A DNA stretch of 41,476 nucleotides from Alphaproteobacteria bacterium (GTDB taxonomy: Bacteria > Pseudomonadota > Alphaproteobacteria > Micropepsales > Micropepsaceae): contig JAGWJY010000032.1 in assembly GCA_028865545.1 (NCBI GenBank), positions 1 to 41,476 on the forward strand, written 5' to 3'. The translations under genes and the position numbers were made by a program. Below, in pieces: positions 31,989 to 40,295 of the stretch. The first letter of the stretch is position 1; every line of letters begins with the position of its first letter. Below the pieces are notes generated by a model, which worked only from the letters and a program-made list of their open reading frames with translations, did not search any database and was not told the origin of the DNA.

Positions 31989-32345
31989 ATGAAAATAAAA
32001 CCTGACCAGATGCTGGCTTCGGCCGGCGAAGCCGAGGAGCTCCTGAAGGCGATCGCCAACCGGCACCGCCTGACGATCCTCTGTCAGCTGATCGACGGCG
32101 AACGCTCGGTCGGCGAACTTGCGGACATCCTGGCGCTGCGCGATTCGACGGTGTCACAACACCTGGCGCTGCTGCGCAAGGACGGCCTCGTCTCCACGCG
32201 GCGCGACGGCCAGACCATCTGGTACGCCATCGCCAGCACCCCGGCGCGGAAACTTCTGGAAACGCTTTATCAGATCTATTGCGCGCCTGCGGCCATCTGC
32301 AAACCGGTCGCCGCCAAGCGCGCTAACCCGAAAGCAGGCAAATGA
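31989..32345 (+). CDS. ArsR-family repressor of the SqrR/BigR persulfide-sensing type
   Basis: A 118-residue winged-helix protein with the ArsR core ANRHRLTILCQLIDGERSVGELADILALRDSTVSQHLALLRKDGLV and an RDGQTIWYAIA wing. From the ATG at 31989, cysteines lie at 32 and 98, 66 residues apart. That equals the spacing of the dithiol pair in SqrR (41/107) and BigR (42/108), which form a polysulfide bridge on persulfidation and release DNA. An in-frame TTG at 31953 is rejected because it is the -35 box. It overlaps the rhodanese start (ATGA) and is divergent from sqr, the known target type. Confidence 0.9.
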   Translation: MKIKPDQMLASAGEAEELLKAIANRHRLTILCQLIDGERSVGELADILALRDSTVSQHLALLRKDGLVSTRRDGQTIWYAIASTPARKLLETLYQIYCAPAAICKPVAAKRANPKAGK

Positions 32346-32692
32346 GCATCACGAATCTCTCAGCGAGCGAGCTTGCGCGCGCCTTCAAGGAAGACAGCGT
32401 CCTTCTCATCGACGTGCGCGAGCCAGGGGAATACGCCGCCGAACGCATTCACGGCGCGCTGCTGTTTCCGCTCTCCACCTTCGATCCGCATGCCTTGCCG
32501 GACTGCGGCAAACGCACCGTCGTGTTTCAGTGCGGCTCCGGCGTGCGCTCGGCACGCGCCGTCGCCGCCTGTCAGCGGGCGGGGCTACCGCATGACACGC
32601 ATCTGAGGGGCGGCATCCAGGCCTGGAAGATGTCCGGGCTTCCCACCATCACCGTTGATCCCGCGACAGGCCACACGCGCGACCGCAGATAG
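32342..32692 (+). CDS. Single-domain rhodanese
   Basis: A 116-residue rhodanese domain: LLIDVREPGEYAAERIHGALLFPLS, then the active-site loop CGSGVR (Cys64 to Arg69) within VVFQCGSGVRSARAVAACQRAG, then LRGGIQAWKMSGLP. Rhodaneses move sulfane sulfur via a cysteine persulfide, here probably handling the product of SQR. The start overlaps the repressor stop by 4 bases, so the two are translated together. Confidence 0.93.
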   Translation: MSITNLSASELARAFKEDSVLLIDVREPGEYAAERIHGALLFPLSTFDPHALPDCGKRTVVFQCGSGVRSARAVAACQRAGLPHDTHLRGGIQAWKMSGLPTITVDPATGHTRDRR

Positions 32693-32702
32693 GATTCAGA
32701 CG

Positions 32703-33704
32703 ATGGGCTTCCTCGCCAGCATTCTCGCCTTCTTCGGACTCGGCGGACATCCGGCTCCTCCCCCGCCGGCGCCGCCGAAGACCTATCTGGTGGCGCCTAC
32801 CATGGTGGCTGACGAGAAAGCGGTGTTCGCCACCATCGAGTCGGCGAATGTTGTGCCGGCGCGCGCGCGCATCGGCGGCACCATCATCGAACTCCATGTC
32901 CGGCAAGGCGACCGCGTCGAGCAGGGGCAGTTGATCGCCACCGTCGGCGACCCGAAGCTGGCCTTGCAGGTGAGTTCCTACAGCGCTCAGGTACAGGCGG
33001 CCCAAGCACAACTGGCTCAGGCGAAACTCGATTACGACCGGGCGCAAAGATTGATCGCGGCCGGCGCCATCGCCAAGAACGCCTTCGATCAGGCGCGCAC
33101 GGCATATAATGTGGCGGCCTCCAATGTGCGCTCGCTGGATGCGCAGCGCGCGGTGATACAGCAGCAATCCGTGGAGGGTCAGGTGCTGGCGCCGACGGCC
33201 GGCCGCGTCATTACCGTACCGGTGACGTCAGGAACCGTGCTGCTGCCCGGCGATACGGTGGCGACCGTGGCCGAGCAGAATTTCGTGCTGCGCCTGGAAG
33301 TGCCCGAACGCCACGCCCGCTATATCAAGGTCGGCGATCCCATACGTCTGGATGGCACCGACATCGGCCTGGATGGGCCGCGCTTCGGCACCATCAAGCT
33401 GGTCTATCCGCAAATCGCGGACGGCCGCGTCATGGCGGACGCCACCGTGGACGGGCTCAGCGACTATTTCGTCGGCGAGCGCGTGCGCGTCTGGGTGTCG
33501 GCGGGCGACCGCAAGACCATCGTGGTGCCGGCGAATCTGATCGTCACCCGTTCGGGCATCGACTACGCCAAACTGCGGCTCAAGAGCGGCGCAGCGATCG
33601 ACGTGCCGGTGCAGCGGGGCGAGACGATCCAAACACCCAAACAGCATGACGGCCTCGAGATCCTTTCCGGACTGCAATTCGGCGACAGGCTGCTCAAGCC
33701 ATGA
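32703..33704 (+). CDS. RND-pump periplasmic adaptor (HlyD/membrane-fusion family)
   Basis: A 333-residue protein. The N-terminal anchor is hydrophobic (about 3-12), followed by a Pro-rich linker. Then come the lipoyl-like ARIGGTIIELHVRQGDRVEQGQLIATVG, an alpha-hairpin at about 80-145 (QVQAAQAQLAQAKLDYDRAQRLIAAGAI), and beta-barrel/membrane-proximal strands. Adaptors connect an inner-membrane RND pump to an outer-membrane channel. The next gene starts inside its stop codon (ATGA). The gene starts 10 bases after the rhodanese stop and so belongs to the repressor-led operon. Confidence 0.9.
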   Translation: MGFLASILAFFGLGGHPAPPPPAPPKTYLVAPTMVADEKAVFATIESANVVPARARIGGTIIELHVRQGDRVEQGQLIATVGDPKLALQVSSYSAQVQAAQAQLAQAKLDYDRAQRLIAAGAIAKNAFDQARTAYNVAASNVRSLDAQRAVIQQQSVEGQVLAPTAGRVITVPVTSGTVLLPGDTVATVAEQNFVLRLEVPERHARYIKVGDPIRLDGTDIGLDGPRFGTIKLVYPQIADGRVMADATVDGLSDYFVGERVRVWVSAGDRKTIVVPANLIVTRSGIDYAKLRLKSGAAIDVPVQRGETIQTPKQHDGLEILSGLQFGDRLLKP

Positions 33705-36700
33705 GACTAGGACTTTCGGGACGCCTGACGCGCGCGACCATCCAATCGCCGCTGACGCCCCTCTTTCTGCTTGCCGCCATCGTCTTCGGCATTGTGGCGC
33801 TGGCGACCATTCCGCGCGAGGAAGAACCGCAGATCAGCGTGCCGATGGTCGACATCTTCGTCACCGCCAACGGCTTGAAGGCACCGGATGCCGCCGAACT
33901 GGTGACCAAGCCGCTGGAAGAAATCGTCAAGGGCATTCCGGGCGTCGAGCACGTCTACAGTCAGACGCAGGACGACCGGGTTCTGGTGACGGCGCGCTTC
34001 TTCACCGGCACCGATGCCGACGAAGCTATCCTGCGCGTACAGGCCAAGCTCCGCGCCAATTACGACAAGCTGCCGCTCGGCATACCGGAACCGCTGATCG
34101 TCGGCCGCGGCATCAACGACGTGGCGGTGGCGGTGCTCACCCTGTCGCCGAAGCCGGACGCGGCGGCGCGCTGGAATGAGGAAAATCTCTACACCCTCGC
34201 GACCAAGGTGCAGGCGCGCCTCAGCCAGGTCGACAATGTCGGCCTTACCTATATCGAAGGCGGTTCCGCGGACGAGATCAGCGTCGAACCCGATCCCGAG
34301 AAGCTTTCGCTCTATGGCGTCACGCTGCAGCAGCTCGAGGCCAAGATTCAGGGCGCCAACCGCTCCTTCCTGGCGGGCGCGCTACGCGAAAACGACAAAA
34401 TGTTCCAAGCTGTCGCCGGCAAGACGCTGTCGGGCGTGCCGGACATCGGCTTGCTGCTGATCACCACCCGCGACGGCCGGCCGGTCTATGTGCGCGACGT
34501 CGCCAAGGTGATTATCGGGCCGAGCCCCGCCGAGCATCATGTCTGGACGCTCAGGCGCCAGGGCAAGAATTGGTCGACGGCGCCGGCGGTCAGCGTCGCC
34601 TTCGCCAAGCGGACGGGTTCCAATGCCGTAGTGGTGGCCGAGCAACTGATCCAGCGTGTCGACGGACTGAAAGGCACGCTGATTCCCAGCGACATCAACG
34701 TCGAGGTGACACGCGATTACGGCAAGACCGCCAACGACAAAGCCAACGAGCTTCTGTTCCATCTGACGCTGGCGACCGTGTCGATCGTGCTGCTGATCGG
34801 ATTCGTCATCGGTTGGCGCGAAGCGGCAGTGACATTGATTGTCATCCCGACCACGATCCTGCTCACCCTCTTCGCCGCCAATCTGATGGGTTACACCATC
34901 AACCGCGTCAGCCTGTTCGCGCTGATCTTCTCCATCGGTATCCTGGTCGACGACGCCATCGTGGTGGTGGAGAACATCGCCCGGCATTGGGACATGCAGG
35001 ACGGGCGAACGCGCCTTCAAGCAGCCATCCAAGCCGTCGCCGAGGTAGGAAACCCGACGGTCGTGGCGACGCTGACGGTGATCGCCGCGCTGCTGCCGAT
35101 GCTGTTCGTCTCCGGCATGATGGGCCCCTACATGGCGCCCATTCCCGCCAACGCCTCGGCGGCGATGCTGTTCTCCTTCTTTGTCGCTATGGTGGTGGCG
35201 CCCTGGGCGCTGCTGCGCCTGGCCGGCAAAGGCAAAGGCCCGCCGCCGGGCGAGTTCCACACCGAAGGCGCCATCGGACGCTTCTATCGCCGCATGGCGG
35301 CGCCCATCGTCAGTTCGAAACGCAACGCCAAGCGCTTCCTCGCCTATGTCGCCATCGGCACGGTGCTGGCCTGCATGCTGTTCGTCACCAAGGACGTGAC
35401 GGTGAAACTGCTGCCCTTCGACAACAAATCCGAGCTGGAAGTGATGATGGATCTGCCGGAAGGCGCCACGGTGGAAGACACCTCGCGCGCCCTGCTGCGC
35501 GCCGCCGCCGTCACCGAAGGCCTGCCGGAGGTGACGTCCATCCAGGTTTATGCCGGCACCCCCGCGCCGTTCAACTTCAACGGTCTGGTGCGGCATTATT
35601 ATCTGCGCGAAAATCCCGAACAGGGCGAGTTGCAGGTCAATCTCGCCGACAAGTCGAACCGCGACCGCGAAAGCCATGCCATCGCACTCGACCTGCGCCA
35701 CAAGCTCGACGCCATGTCCTGGCCGAACGGCACCGTGGTGAAGGTGGTGGAAGTGCCGCCCGGTCCGCCGGTGCTGGCGACGCTGCTGGCGGAAATCTAC
35801 GGCCCCGACCTGAAGACGCGCCGCGCCGAGGCGGAAGAGGTCAAGAAAATATTCAAATCGGTGCCGTATATCGTCGACGTCGACGACTCCTATGGTCAGC
35901 CTCGGCCGCGCCTGCGCATCACCATCGACCAGGACAAGCTGGAATATTTCGGTGTTGACCAAAGCGACGTCTACGACACGCTGAGCATGCTGCTGGGCGG
36001 CGTGCCGGTCGGCTATTCGCATCGCGGCCAGGACCGTAACCCGATCGAGATCGTGGTGCGCGAGCCGAAGAGCGACCTTACCTGGACCCAAAGACTGGCC
36101 TCGACGCCGGTGCCCGCCAACACCGTGCCCGGCAGCAAGGCGGTGGTCGAACTGGGCGACATCGTGCATGTGACGCGCGAAGCCGGCTCGCCGGTGATCT
36201 TCCGTCGCGACATGCATTACGCCGACATGATCACCGGCGAATTGGCCGGCGAATACGAAGCGCCGATCTACGGCATGTTCGCCGTAGACAAGCTCATACA
36301 GTCACATGACTGGGGCAAGCTGCAGCGGCCGACGATCCTGTTCCACGGCCAACCGACCGACGAAACCCATCCCTCGCTGTTGTGGGACGGAGAATGGGAA
36401 GTCACCTATGTCACCTTCCGCGATATGGGCGCCGCCTTCATCGTCGCCCTTTTGGGAATCTATGTCCTGGTGGTCGCGCAATTCGGCAGTTTCAAGCTGC
36501 CGCTGGTGATCCTGACGCCGATCCCGCTGACGCTGATCGGCATCGTGCTCGGCCATTGGCTGTTCGGCGCGCCGTTCACCGCCACCTCGATGATCGGCTT
36601 CATCGCCCTGGCCGGCATCATCGTACGAAACTCCATCCTGCTGGTGGACTTCATACGCCACGGCAAAGGCGAAAGCGGCAAGCCGCTGCGCCAAGTACTT

Positions 36701-36985
36701 CTTGATGCCGGCGCGACACGCTTCAGGCCGATCCTGCTCACCGCGCTGGCGGCGATGATCGGCGCGGCGACCATCCTCACGGATCCGATCTTCCAGGGGC
36801 TGGCGATCTCGCTGTTGTTCGGCCTGACATCGTCGACACTATTGACCGTGCTGGTGATCCCGGCGATCTATATCTGGCTGCGCGATCCGGAGAGCCCGGT
36901 GCAGACGACGCCGGATGGCTGGCGCATGGTCTATGCGGCGAACAGCAGGCTGCAGGGCTTCATCGGACGATTCTTCCGCAAATGA
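33701..36985 (+). CDS. RND-family efflux pump permease
   Basis: A 1094-residue transporter with the 12-helix RND layout. TM1 is at about 21-37, the porter domain includes REEEPQISVPMVDI and PLEEIVKGIPGVEHVYS, a first TM cluster at about 350-530 includes IGILVDDAIVVVENIARHW, and a second cluster from about 905 includes VALLGIYVLVVAQFGSFKLPL and IGFIALAGIIVRNSILLVDFIRHG. The VDDAIVVVENI acidic pair is the proton relay. No outer-membrane channel gene is nearby, so it may use a shared TolC. The substrate is unknown; the operon with rhodanese and a SqrR-type repressor suggests a sulfur compound or something formed under sulfide stress. Confidence 0.95.
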   Translation: MRLGLSGRLTRATIQSPLTPLFLLAAIVFGIVALATIPREEEPQISVPMVDIFVTANGLKAPDAAELVTKPLEEIVKGIPGVEHVYSQTQDDRVLVTARFFTGTDADEAILRVQAKLRANYDKLPLGIPEPLIVGRGINDVAVAVLTLSPKPDAAARWNEENLYTLATKVQARLSQVDNVGLTYIEGGSADEISVEPDPEKLSLYGVTLQQLEAKIQGANRSFLAGALRENDKMFQAVAGKTLSGVPDIGLLLITTRDGRPVYVRDVAKVIIGPSPAEHHVWTLRRQGKNWSTAPAVSVAFAKRTGSNAVVVAEQLIQRVDGLKGTLIPSDINVEVTRDYGKTANDKANELLFHLTLATVSIVLLIGFVIGWREAAVTLIVIPTTILLTLFAANLMGYTINRVSLFALIFSIGILVDDAIVVVENIARHWDMQDGRTRLQAAIQAVAEVGNPTVVATLTVIAALLPMLFVSGMMGPYMAPIPANASAAMLFSFFVAMVVAPWALLRLAGKGKGPPPGEFHTEGAIGRFYRRMAAPIVSSKRNAKRFLAYVAIGTVLACMLFVTKDVTVKLLPFDNKSELEVMMDLPEGATVEDTSRALLRAAAVTEGLPEVTSIQVYAGTPAPFNFNGLVRHYYLRENPEQGELQVNLADKSNRDRESHAIALDLRHKLDAMSWPNGTVVKVVEVPPGPPVLATLLAEIYGPDLKTRRAEAEEVKKIFKSVPYIVDVDDSYGQPRPRLRITIDQDKLEYFGVDQSDVYDTLSMLLGGVPVGYSHRGQDRNPIEIVVREPKSDLTWTQRLASTPVPANTVPGSKAVVELGDIVHVTREAGSPVIFRRDMHYADMITGELAGEYEAPIYGMFAVDKLIQSHDWGKLQRPTILFHGQPTDETHPSLLWDGEWEVTYVTFRDMGAAFIVALLGIYVLVVAQFGSFKLPLVILTPIPLTLIGIVLGHWLFGAPFTATSMIGFIALAGIIVRNSILLVDFIRHGKGESGKPLRQVLLDAGATRFRPILLTALAAMIGAATILTDPIFQGLAISLLFGLTSSTLLTVLVIPAIYIWLRDPESPVQTTPDGWRMVYAANSRLQGFIGRFFRK

Positions 36986-37773
36986 CCACCGTTCAGATTA
37001 TCCTGTCTTTGCTGTCAGGCGGTGTCGTCGGCTTGTCGCTGGGTCTGGTCGGCGGCGGGGGTTCCATTCTAGCCGTGCCGCTGATGGTCTATGTCGTCGG
37101 CGTTTCGTCGCCACATGTCGCCATCGGCACCAGCGCCGTGGCGGTTGCCGCCAACGCCCTGACCAATCTCTTCGGCCATGCGCGCGACCGCAATGTGAAA
37201 TGGCCGTGCGCCTCGGTGTTCGCGGTGGCGGGGATCGTCGGCGCGGCATTGGGCGCGGAGTTCGGCAAAGCCGTCGACGGCGCCAAGCTGCTGGCTGGAT
37301 TCGGCCTGCTGATGATTGTCATCGCGGCTTTGATGCTGCGTCCCAGGCGCGGCGGTGATGATCCGCAGGTGCGTCTTGAAGCGGCGTCCGCGCCGCGCCT
37401 GCTGCCGCCCCTGGCGGGCACAGGTTTCGGTGTCGGCGCCTTGTCAGGATTTTTCGGCATCGGCGGCGGCTTCCTCATCGTGCCGGGCCTCGTCACCGCG
37501 ACATCGATGCCACTGCTCAATGCCATCGGCTCATCGTTGGTGTCGGTGGCGGCCTTCGGCGCCACGACAGCGGTGAGTTATGCGATCTCCGGCATGGTCA
37601 ATTGGCCGCTGGCGGCACTCTTCATCGCCGGCGGCGCGCTCGGCGGCTTCGCCGGCATACGCCTGGCCCGTAAGCTTGCCGCAAGGCGGCGCGCGCTCGG
37701 CCTGATCTTCAGCGGCGTGGTCGCCACCGTCGGCATCTATGTTCTGGTAAAGGGCATCGCCGGGCTTCTCTGA
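36982..37773 (+). CDS. TauE/SafE-family membrane exporter
   Basis: A 263-residue protein with seven or eight helices and the TauE/SafE signatures: LSLGLVGGGGSILAVPLMVYVVG, AIGTSAVAVAANALTNL, and, in the second half, GALSGFFGIGGGFLIVPGLV and NAIGSSLVSVAAFGA. Family members export sulfite, sulfoacetate or related organosulfur anions. Overlap with the RND pump stop (ATGA) makes it the last gene of the repressor-led operon. A role in removing sulfite or thiosulfate made from sulfide fits the context, but is inference. Confidence 0.92.
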   Translation: MTTVQIILSLLSGGVVGLSLGLVGGGGSILAVPLMVYVVGVSSPHVAIGTSAVAVAANALTNLFGHARDRNVKWPCASVFAVAGIVGAALGAEFGKAVDGAKLLAGFGLLMIVIAALMLRPRRGGDDPQVRLEAASAPRLLPPLAGTGFGVGALSGFFGIGGGFLIVPGLVTATSMPLLNAIGSSLVSVAAFGATTAVSYAISGMVNWPLAALFIAGGALGGFAGIRLARKLAARRRALGLIFSGVVATVGIYVLVKGIAGLL

Positions 37774-37950
37774 CATAGCGGCAAACCGCCGTGTTAACGC
37801 AATCACGATCCCGGGTCGCGCGAACGGGTGAGACTTTCCCGTATCCGCGCTGCGACCATTCGCGCCACGGCGGAAAATCCGCCGCATTGTCCCCCCAAGC
37901 TGAAGGTGCATGCTGTCCTGGGGCAACGTTCTTAGAAAACATTCAGGTCA

Positions 37951-38685
37951 ATGGATCAGCAAATCGACGACATTGGCCAGCTGGCTCTGGTCAAGCCTGT
38001 TATTCCGTACGCCGACGATACGACGGCACCGGATTATCTGCTGCTCCATTATTGGTGGGCCTATGCCCATCCCTGGGCGGTGAAGTTCTTCGACCGCCAT
38101 TGGATCATCAATCTCATCCTGCTGGGAAATTACCGGCGGCTGCGCGACGTTGCGCTGACCGAATTCGGCAAGGCTATCTCCGGCAACACGCTGCAGCTGG
38201 CCTGCGTCTATGGCGATCTCACCTGCCAATTGGCCAGGCGCGTCGTTGCCGGCGGCGGTAATCTGGACATTGTCGACATCCTGCCGATCCAGCTGCGGAA
38301 TCTGAAATGGAAACTTCCCTGCCGGTCGCCGGTGCGGCTGCTGCGCATGGACACCACGGCCCTCGAGCTGCGAGACGAGAGTTACGACCGTGTGCTTCTG
38401 TATTTTCTGCTGCACGAACAGCCCGCCAGCGAGCGCAAAAGAACACTGCGCGAAGCGCTGCGCGTCGTGAAACCGGGCGGCAAAGTCATGGTCCTGGATT
38501 TCGCCTCGCCCTATTGGTGGAATCCTCTGCGCTACATCTGGCGGCCTTTGCTGGCGCTGCTCGAGCCTTTCGCGCTCGACCTGTGGCGAACGGACATCGC
38601 GGAGCTGCTGCCGCCGCTTTATACGGACATCCGGCGCGAGCGCTTCTTCGGCGGTTTCTTTCAAAAAATCGTCATAACCCGCTGA
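37951..38685 (+). CDS. rquA: RquA-like rhodoquinone biosynthesis enzyme
   Basis: A 244-residue protein with a class-I methyltransferase-like fold that resembles RquA from memory: DYLLLHYWWAYAHPWAVKFFDRHW, ILLGNYRRLRDVAL, VYGDLTCQLA, DIVDILPIQLRNLKWKLP, RVLLYFLLHEQP, and WWNPLRYIWRPLLALLEPFALDLWR near the C-terminus. The SAM motif I, normally ExGxGxG, reads LACVYGD, an RquA-type deviation. RquA converts ubiquinone to rhodoquinone using SAM as amino donor, giving a low-potential quinone for anaerobic fumarate reduction. It stands alone, 177 bases after the sulfide locus. Confidence 0.82.
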   Translation: MDQQIDDIGQLALVKPVIPYADDTTAPDYLLLHYWWAYAHPWAVKFFDRHWIINLILLGNYRRLRDVALTEFGKAISGNTLQLACVYGDLTCQLARRVVAGGGNLDIVDILPIQLRNLKWKLPCRSPVRLLRMDTTALELRDESYDRVLLYFLLHEQPASERKRTLREALRVVKPGGKVMVLDFASPYWWNPLRYIWRPLLALLEPFALDLWRTDIAELLPPLYTDIRRERFFGGFFQKIVITR

Positions 38686-38715
38686 GGCCGACATCCATCG
38701 ACACCCATGCTACCT

Positions 38716-38730
38716 GTCGTTGCAAACGAC
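38716..38730. promoter_or_regulatory. Small perfect palindrome between rquA and the next gene
   Basis: GTCGTT-GCA-AACGAC lies just upstream of the small membrane gene. It could be an operator or a weak hairpin after rquA; there is no immediate T-run. Confidence 0.3.
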
Positions 38731-38827
38731 TGCGGCAGGATTTTTCCCATCTTTGCGTGTAGGATGGCGCCGCGCACGGCCCGCAAGAGACCGGCAGCAC
38801 CATCATGGGATCAACTCGGAGGGAATG

Positions 38828-39121
38828 ATGCATCCGTTCTTTTTTTTCGGCGCCATTCATCACGCCGTCTTGCTGGCCGTTCTGGCATTCTTCGTTCTGT
38901 TTGCCGCCAGCAAGGCCGACGGCTTTGTCAAGATTCTCGGTAACGTCCTCGGCTATCTGCTGCTGATTTGCGTGGTCCTCTGGATCATCGCTGTCGTCCT
39001 GGGACCGGTGCTCGGTATTCATCCCTTCGGGACGATGAGCTTTAACGACATGCATCCGGGCATGGGACCGCATTGGGCCCATCCGCCCATGCAACCAATG
39101 CAAGCGCCGCCGGCCAAATAA
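38828..39121 (+). CDS. Small membrane protein with His/Met/Pro-rich tail
   Basis: A 97-residue protein with the start ATG at 38828, six bases after a GGAGG box; an adjacent ATG at 38825 is too close to it. Two membrane helices at about 8-26 and 34-56 are followed by an exposed tail rich in His, Met and Pro (DMHPGMGPHWAHPPMQPMQAPP). Such tails can bind copper or other soft metals, but this is only a composition-based guess. No family is recognised. It ends just before a strong terminator. Confidence 0.6.
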   Translation: MHPFFFFGAIHHAVLLAVLAFFVLFAASKADGFVKILGNVLGYLLLICVVLWIIAVVLGPVLGIHPFGTMSFNDMHPGMGPHWAHPPMQPMQAPPAK

Positions 39122-39147
39122 TTCGTCAAGCGCCAAGTTGGGATTTC

Positions 39148-39180
39148 GGCGGCGAAGACACGGTCTTCGCCGCCTTTTTT
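39148..39180 (+). terminator. Rho-independent terminator
   Basis: Arms 39148-39159 and 39163-39174 pair perfectly over 12 bp with a 3-base loop, followed by six T residues. It ends the small membrane gene unit. Confidence 0.92.
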
Positions 39181-39266
39181 ATGCCCATCGCCTCGTTATT
39201 CTGTAGAAATAGCCTGTGGAGACCGGATGAAAACGGTCCCAGGAAAACCAAGAGAGGCCCGGAAAC

Positions 39267-40289
39267 ATGCCCCAGACACGCCGTACGTTCCTCGCAACAG
39301 GAGCTGCGCTGACGGCCGCCGCTTATGCCGAAGCCGCGCCCGAGCCCTTCGGCACTGTGCAGCGGCTGAGCCCGAAGCTCGACGCGCTCATCGCGCCGGA
39401 CGCCATCGTCGAGCGACTTGGCGGCGGCGTCAAATGGGCTGAAGGTCCGGTGTGGGTGAAGAACGGTTCCTATCTGCTGTTCAGCGATCCGCCGAAGAAC
39501 ACCATGTATCGCTGGTCGCAAAAGGATGGCATCAGCGTATTCCTGCATCCGTCAGGCTATGCCGGCGACGATCTCAAGCCGTTCCGTGAACCCGGATCGA
39601 ACGGGCTGGCGATCGACGCCAGGGGCGCGCTGATCGCTGCTGATTCCGGCAACCGCGGGCTGACGCACATCGACCTCAAAACCAAACGCAAGCACGTTTT
39701 CGTCGACCGCTATGAAGGCAAGCGCTTCAACAGCCCCAACGACCTGTGCATCGCCCGTTCGGGTGCGATCTATTTCACCGATCCGCCTTACGGCCTCGCC
39801 GGGCTCGAGAAATCGCCGGCCAAGGAATTGCCCTTCAGCGGTGTCTATCGCTGGACCCCCGACGGCAAGGTGGCGCTGATCGATCAGACCTTCCTCTATC
39901 CCAACGGCGTCGCGCTGTCGCCGGACGAGACCACGCTTTACATTTCCAACACCGACGTCAAACAGCCGATCATCCGCGCCTATCAACTCGGCGCCGACGG
40001 CATGCCGACCAGCTTCTCAACACTGTTCGACACCACCCCGCTGATCAAACCCGGCGTACCGGGCATGCCGGACGGTATGAAGGTCGACGCCGCCGGCAAT
40101 CTGTTCGCCGCGGGGCCGGGGGGCATCATGGTGCTGACCAAGGAAGGCGAATTGCTGGGCATCATCAGCGCCGGCAAACGCGCCATGCCGAACTGCGCCT
40201 TCGGCGAGGACGGTCACAGCCTATTCCTAGCGGCGACGGATTCCATCGCGCGGATCCGGGTGAAGACCCACGGCCAGGGCTGGACGTAA
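39267..40289 (+). CDS. SMP-30/gluconolactonase-like exported protein
   Basis: A 340-residue beta-propeller hydrolase with a Tat signal (RRTFLATGAALTAAAYAEA). SMP-30/gluconolactonase blocks are present: WAEGPVWVKNGSYLLFSD, NGLAIDARGALIAAD, NSPNDLCIARSGAIYFTDPPYG, YPNGVALSPDETTLYISN, and MPDGMKVDAAGNLFAA. The Glu, Asn and Asp of these blocks are the metal ligands. The family hydrolyses sugar lactones; the exact lactone is unknown. It lies between a strong terminator and the convergent lpdA gene. Confidence 0.9.
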   Translation: MPQTRRTFLATGAALTAAAYAEAAPEPFGTVQRLSPKLDALIAPDAIVERLGGGVKWAEGPVWVKNGSYLLFSDPPKNTMYRWSQKDGISVFLHPSGYAGDDLKPFREPGSNGLAIDARGALIAADSGNRGLTHIDLKTKRKHVFVDRYEGKRFNSPNDLCIARSGAIYFTDPPYGLAGLEKSPAKELPFSGVYRWTPDGKVALIDQTFLYPNGVALSPDETTLYISNTDVKQPIIRAYQLGADGMPTSFSTLFDTTPLIKPGVPGMPDGMKVDAAGNLFAAGPGGIMVLTKEGELLGIISAGKRAMPNCAFGEDGHSLFLAATDSIARIRVKTHGQGWT

Positions 40290-40295
40290 CCGTCC

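Noticed and set aside
32655-32702. Earlier in-frame start for the RND adaptor
   Set aside because: It overlaps the rhodanese gene end and adds no signal or anchor; the ATG at 32703 gives the membrane anchor at the N-terminus.
34382-36217. A 611-codon minus-strand frame under the RND permease
   Set aside because: His/Gln/Asp-rich composition and no recognisable domain; a shadow of the permease coding strand.
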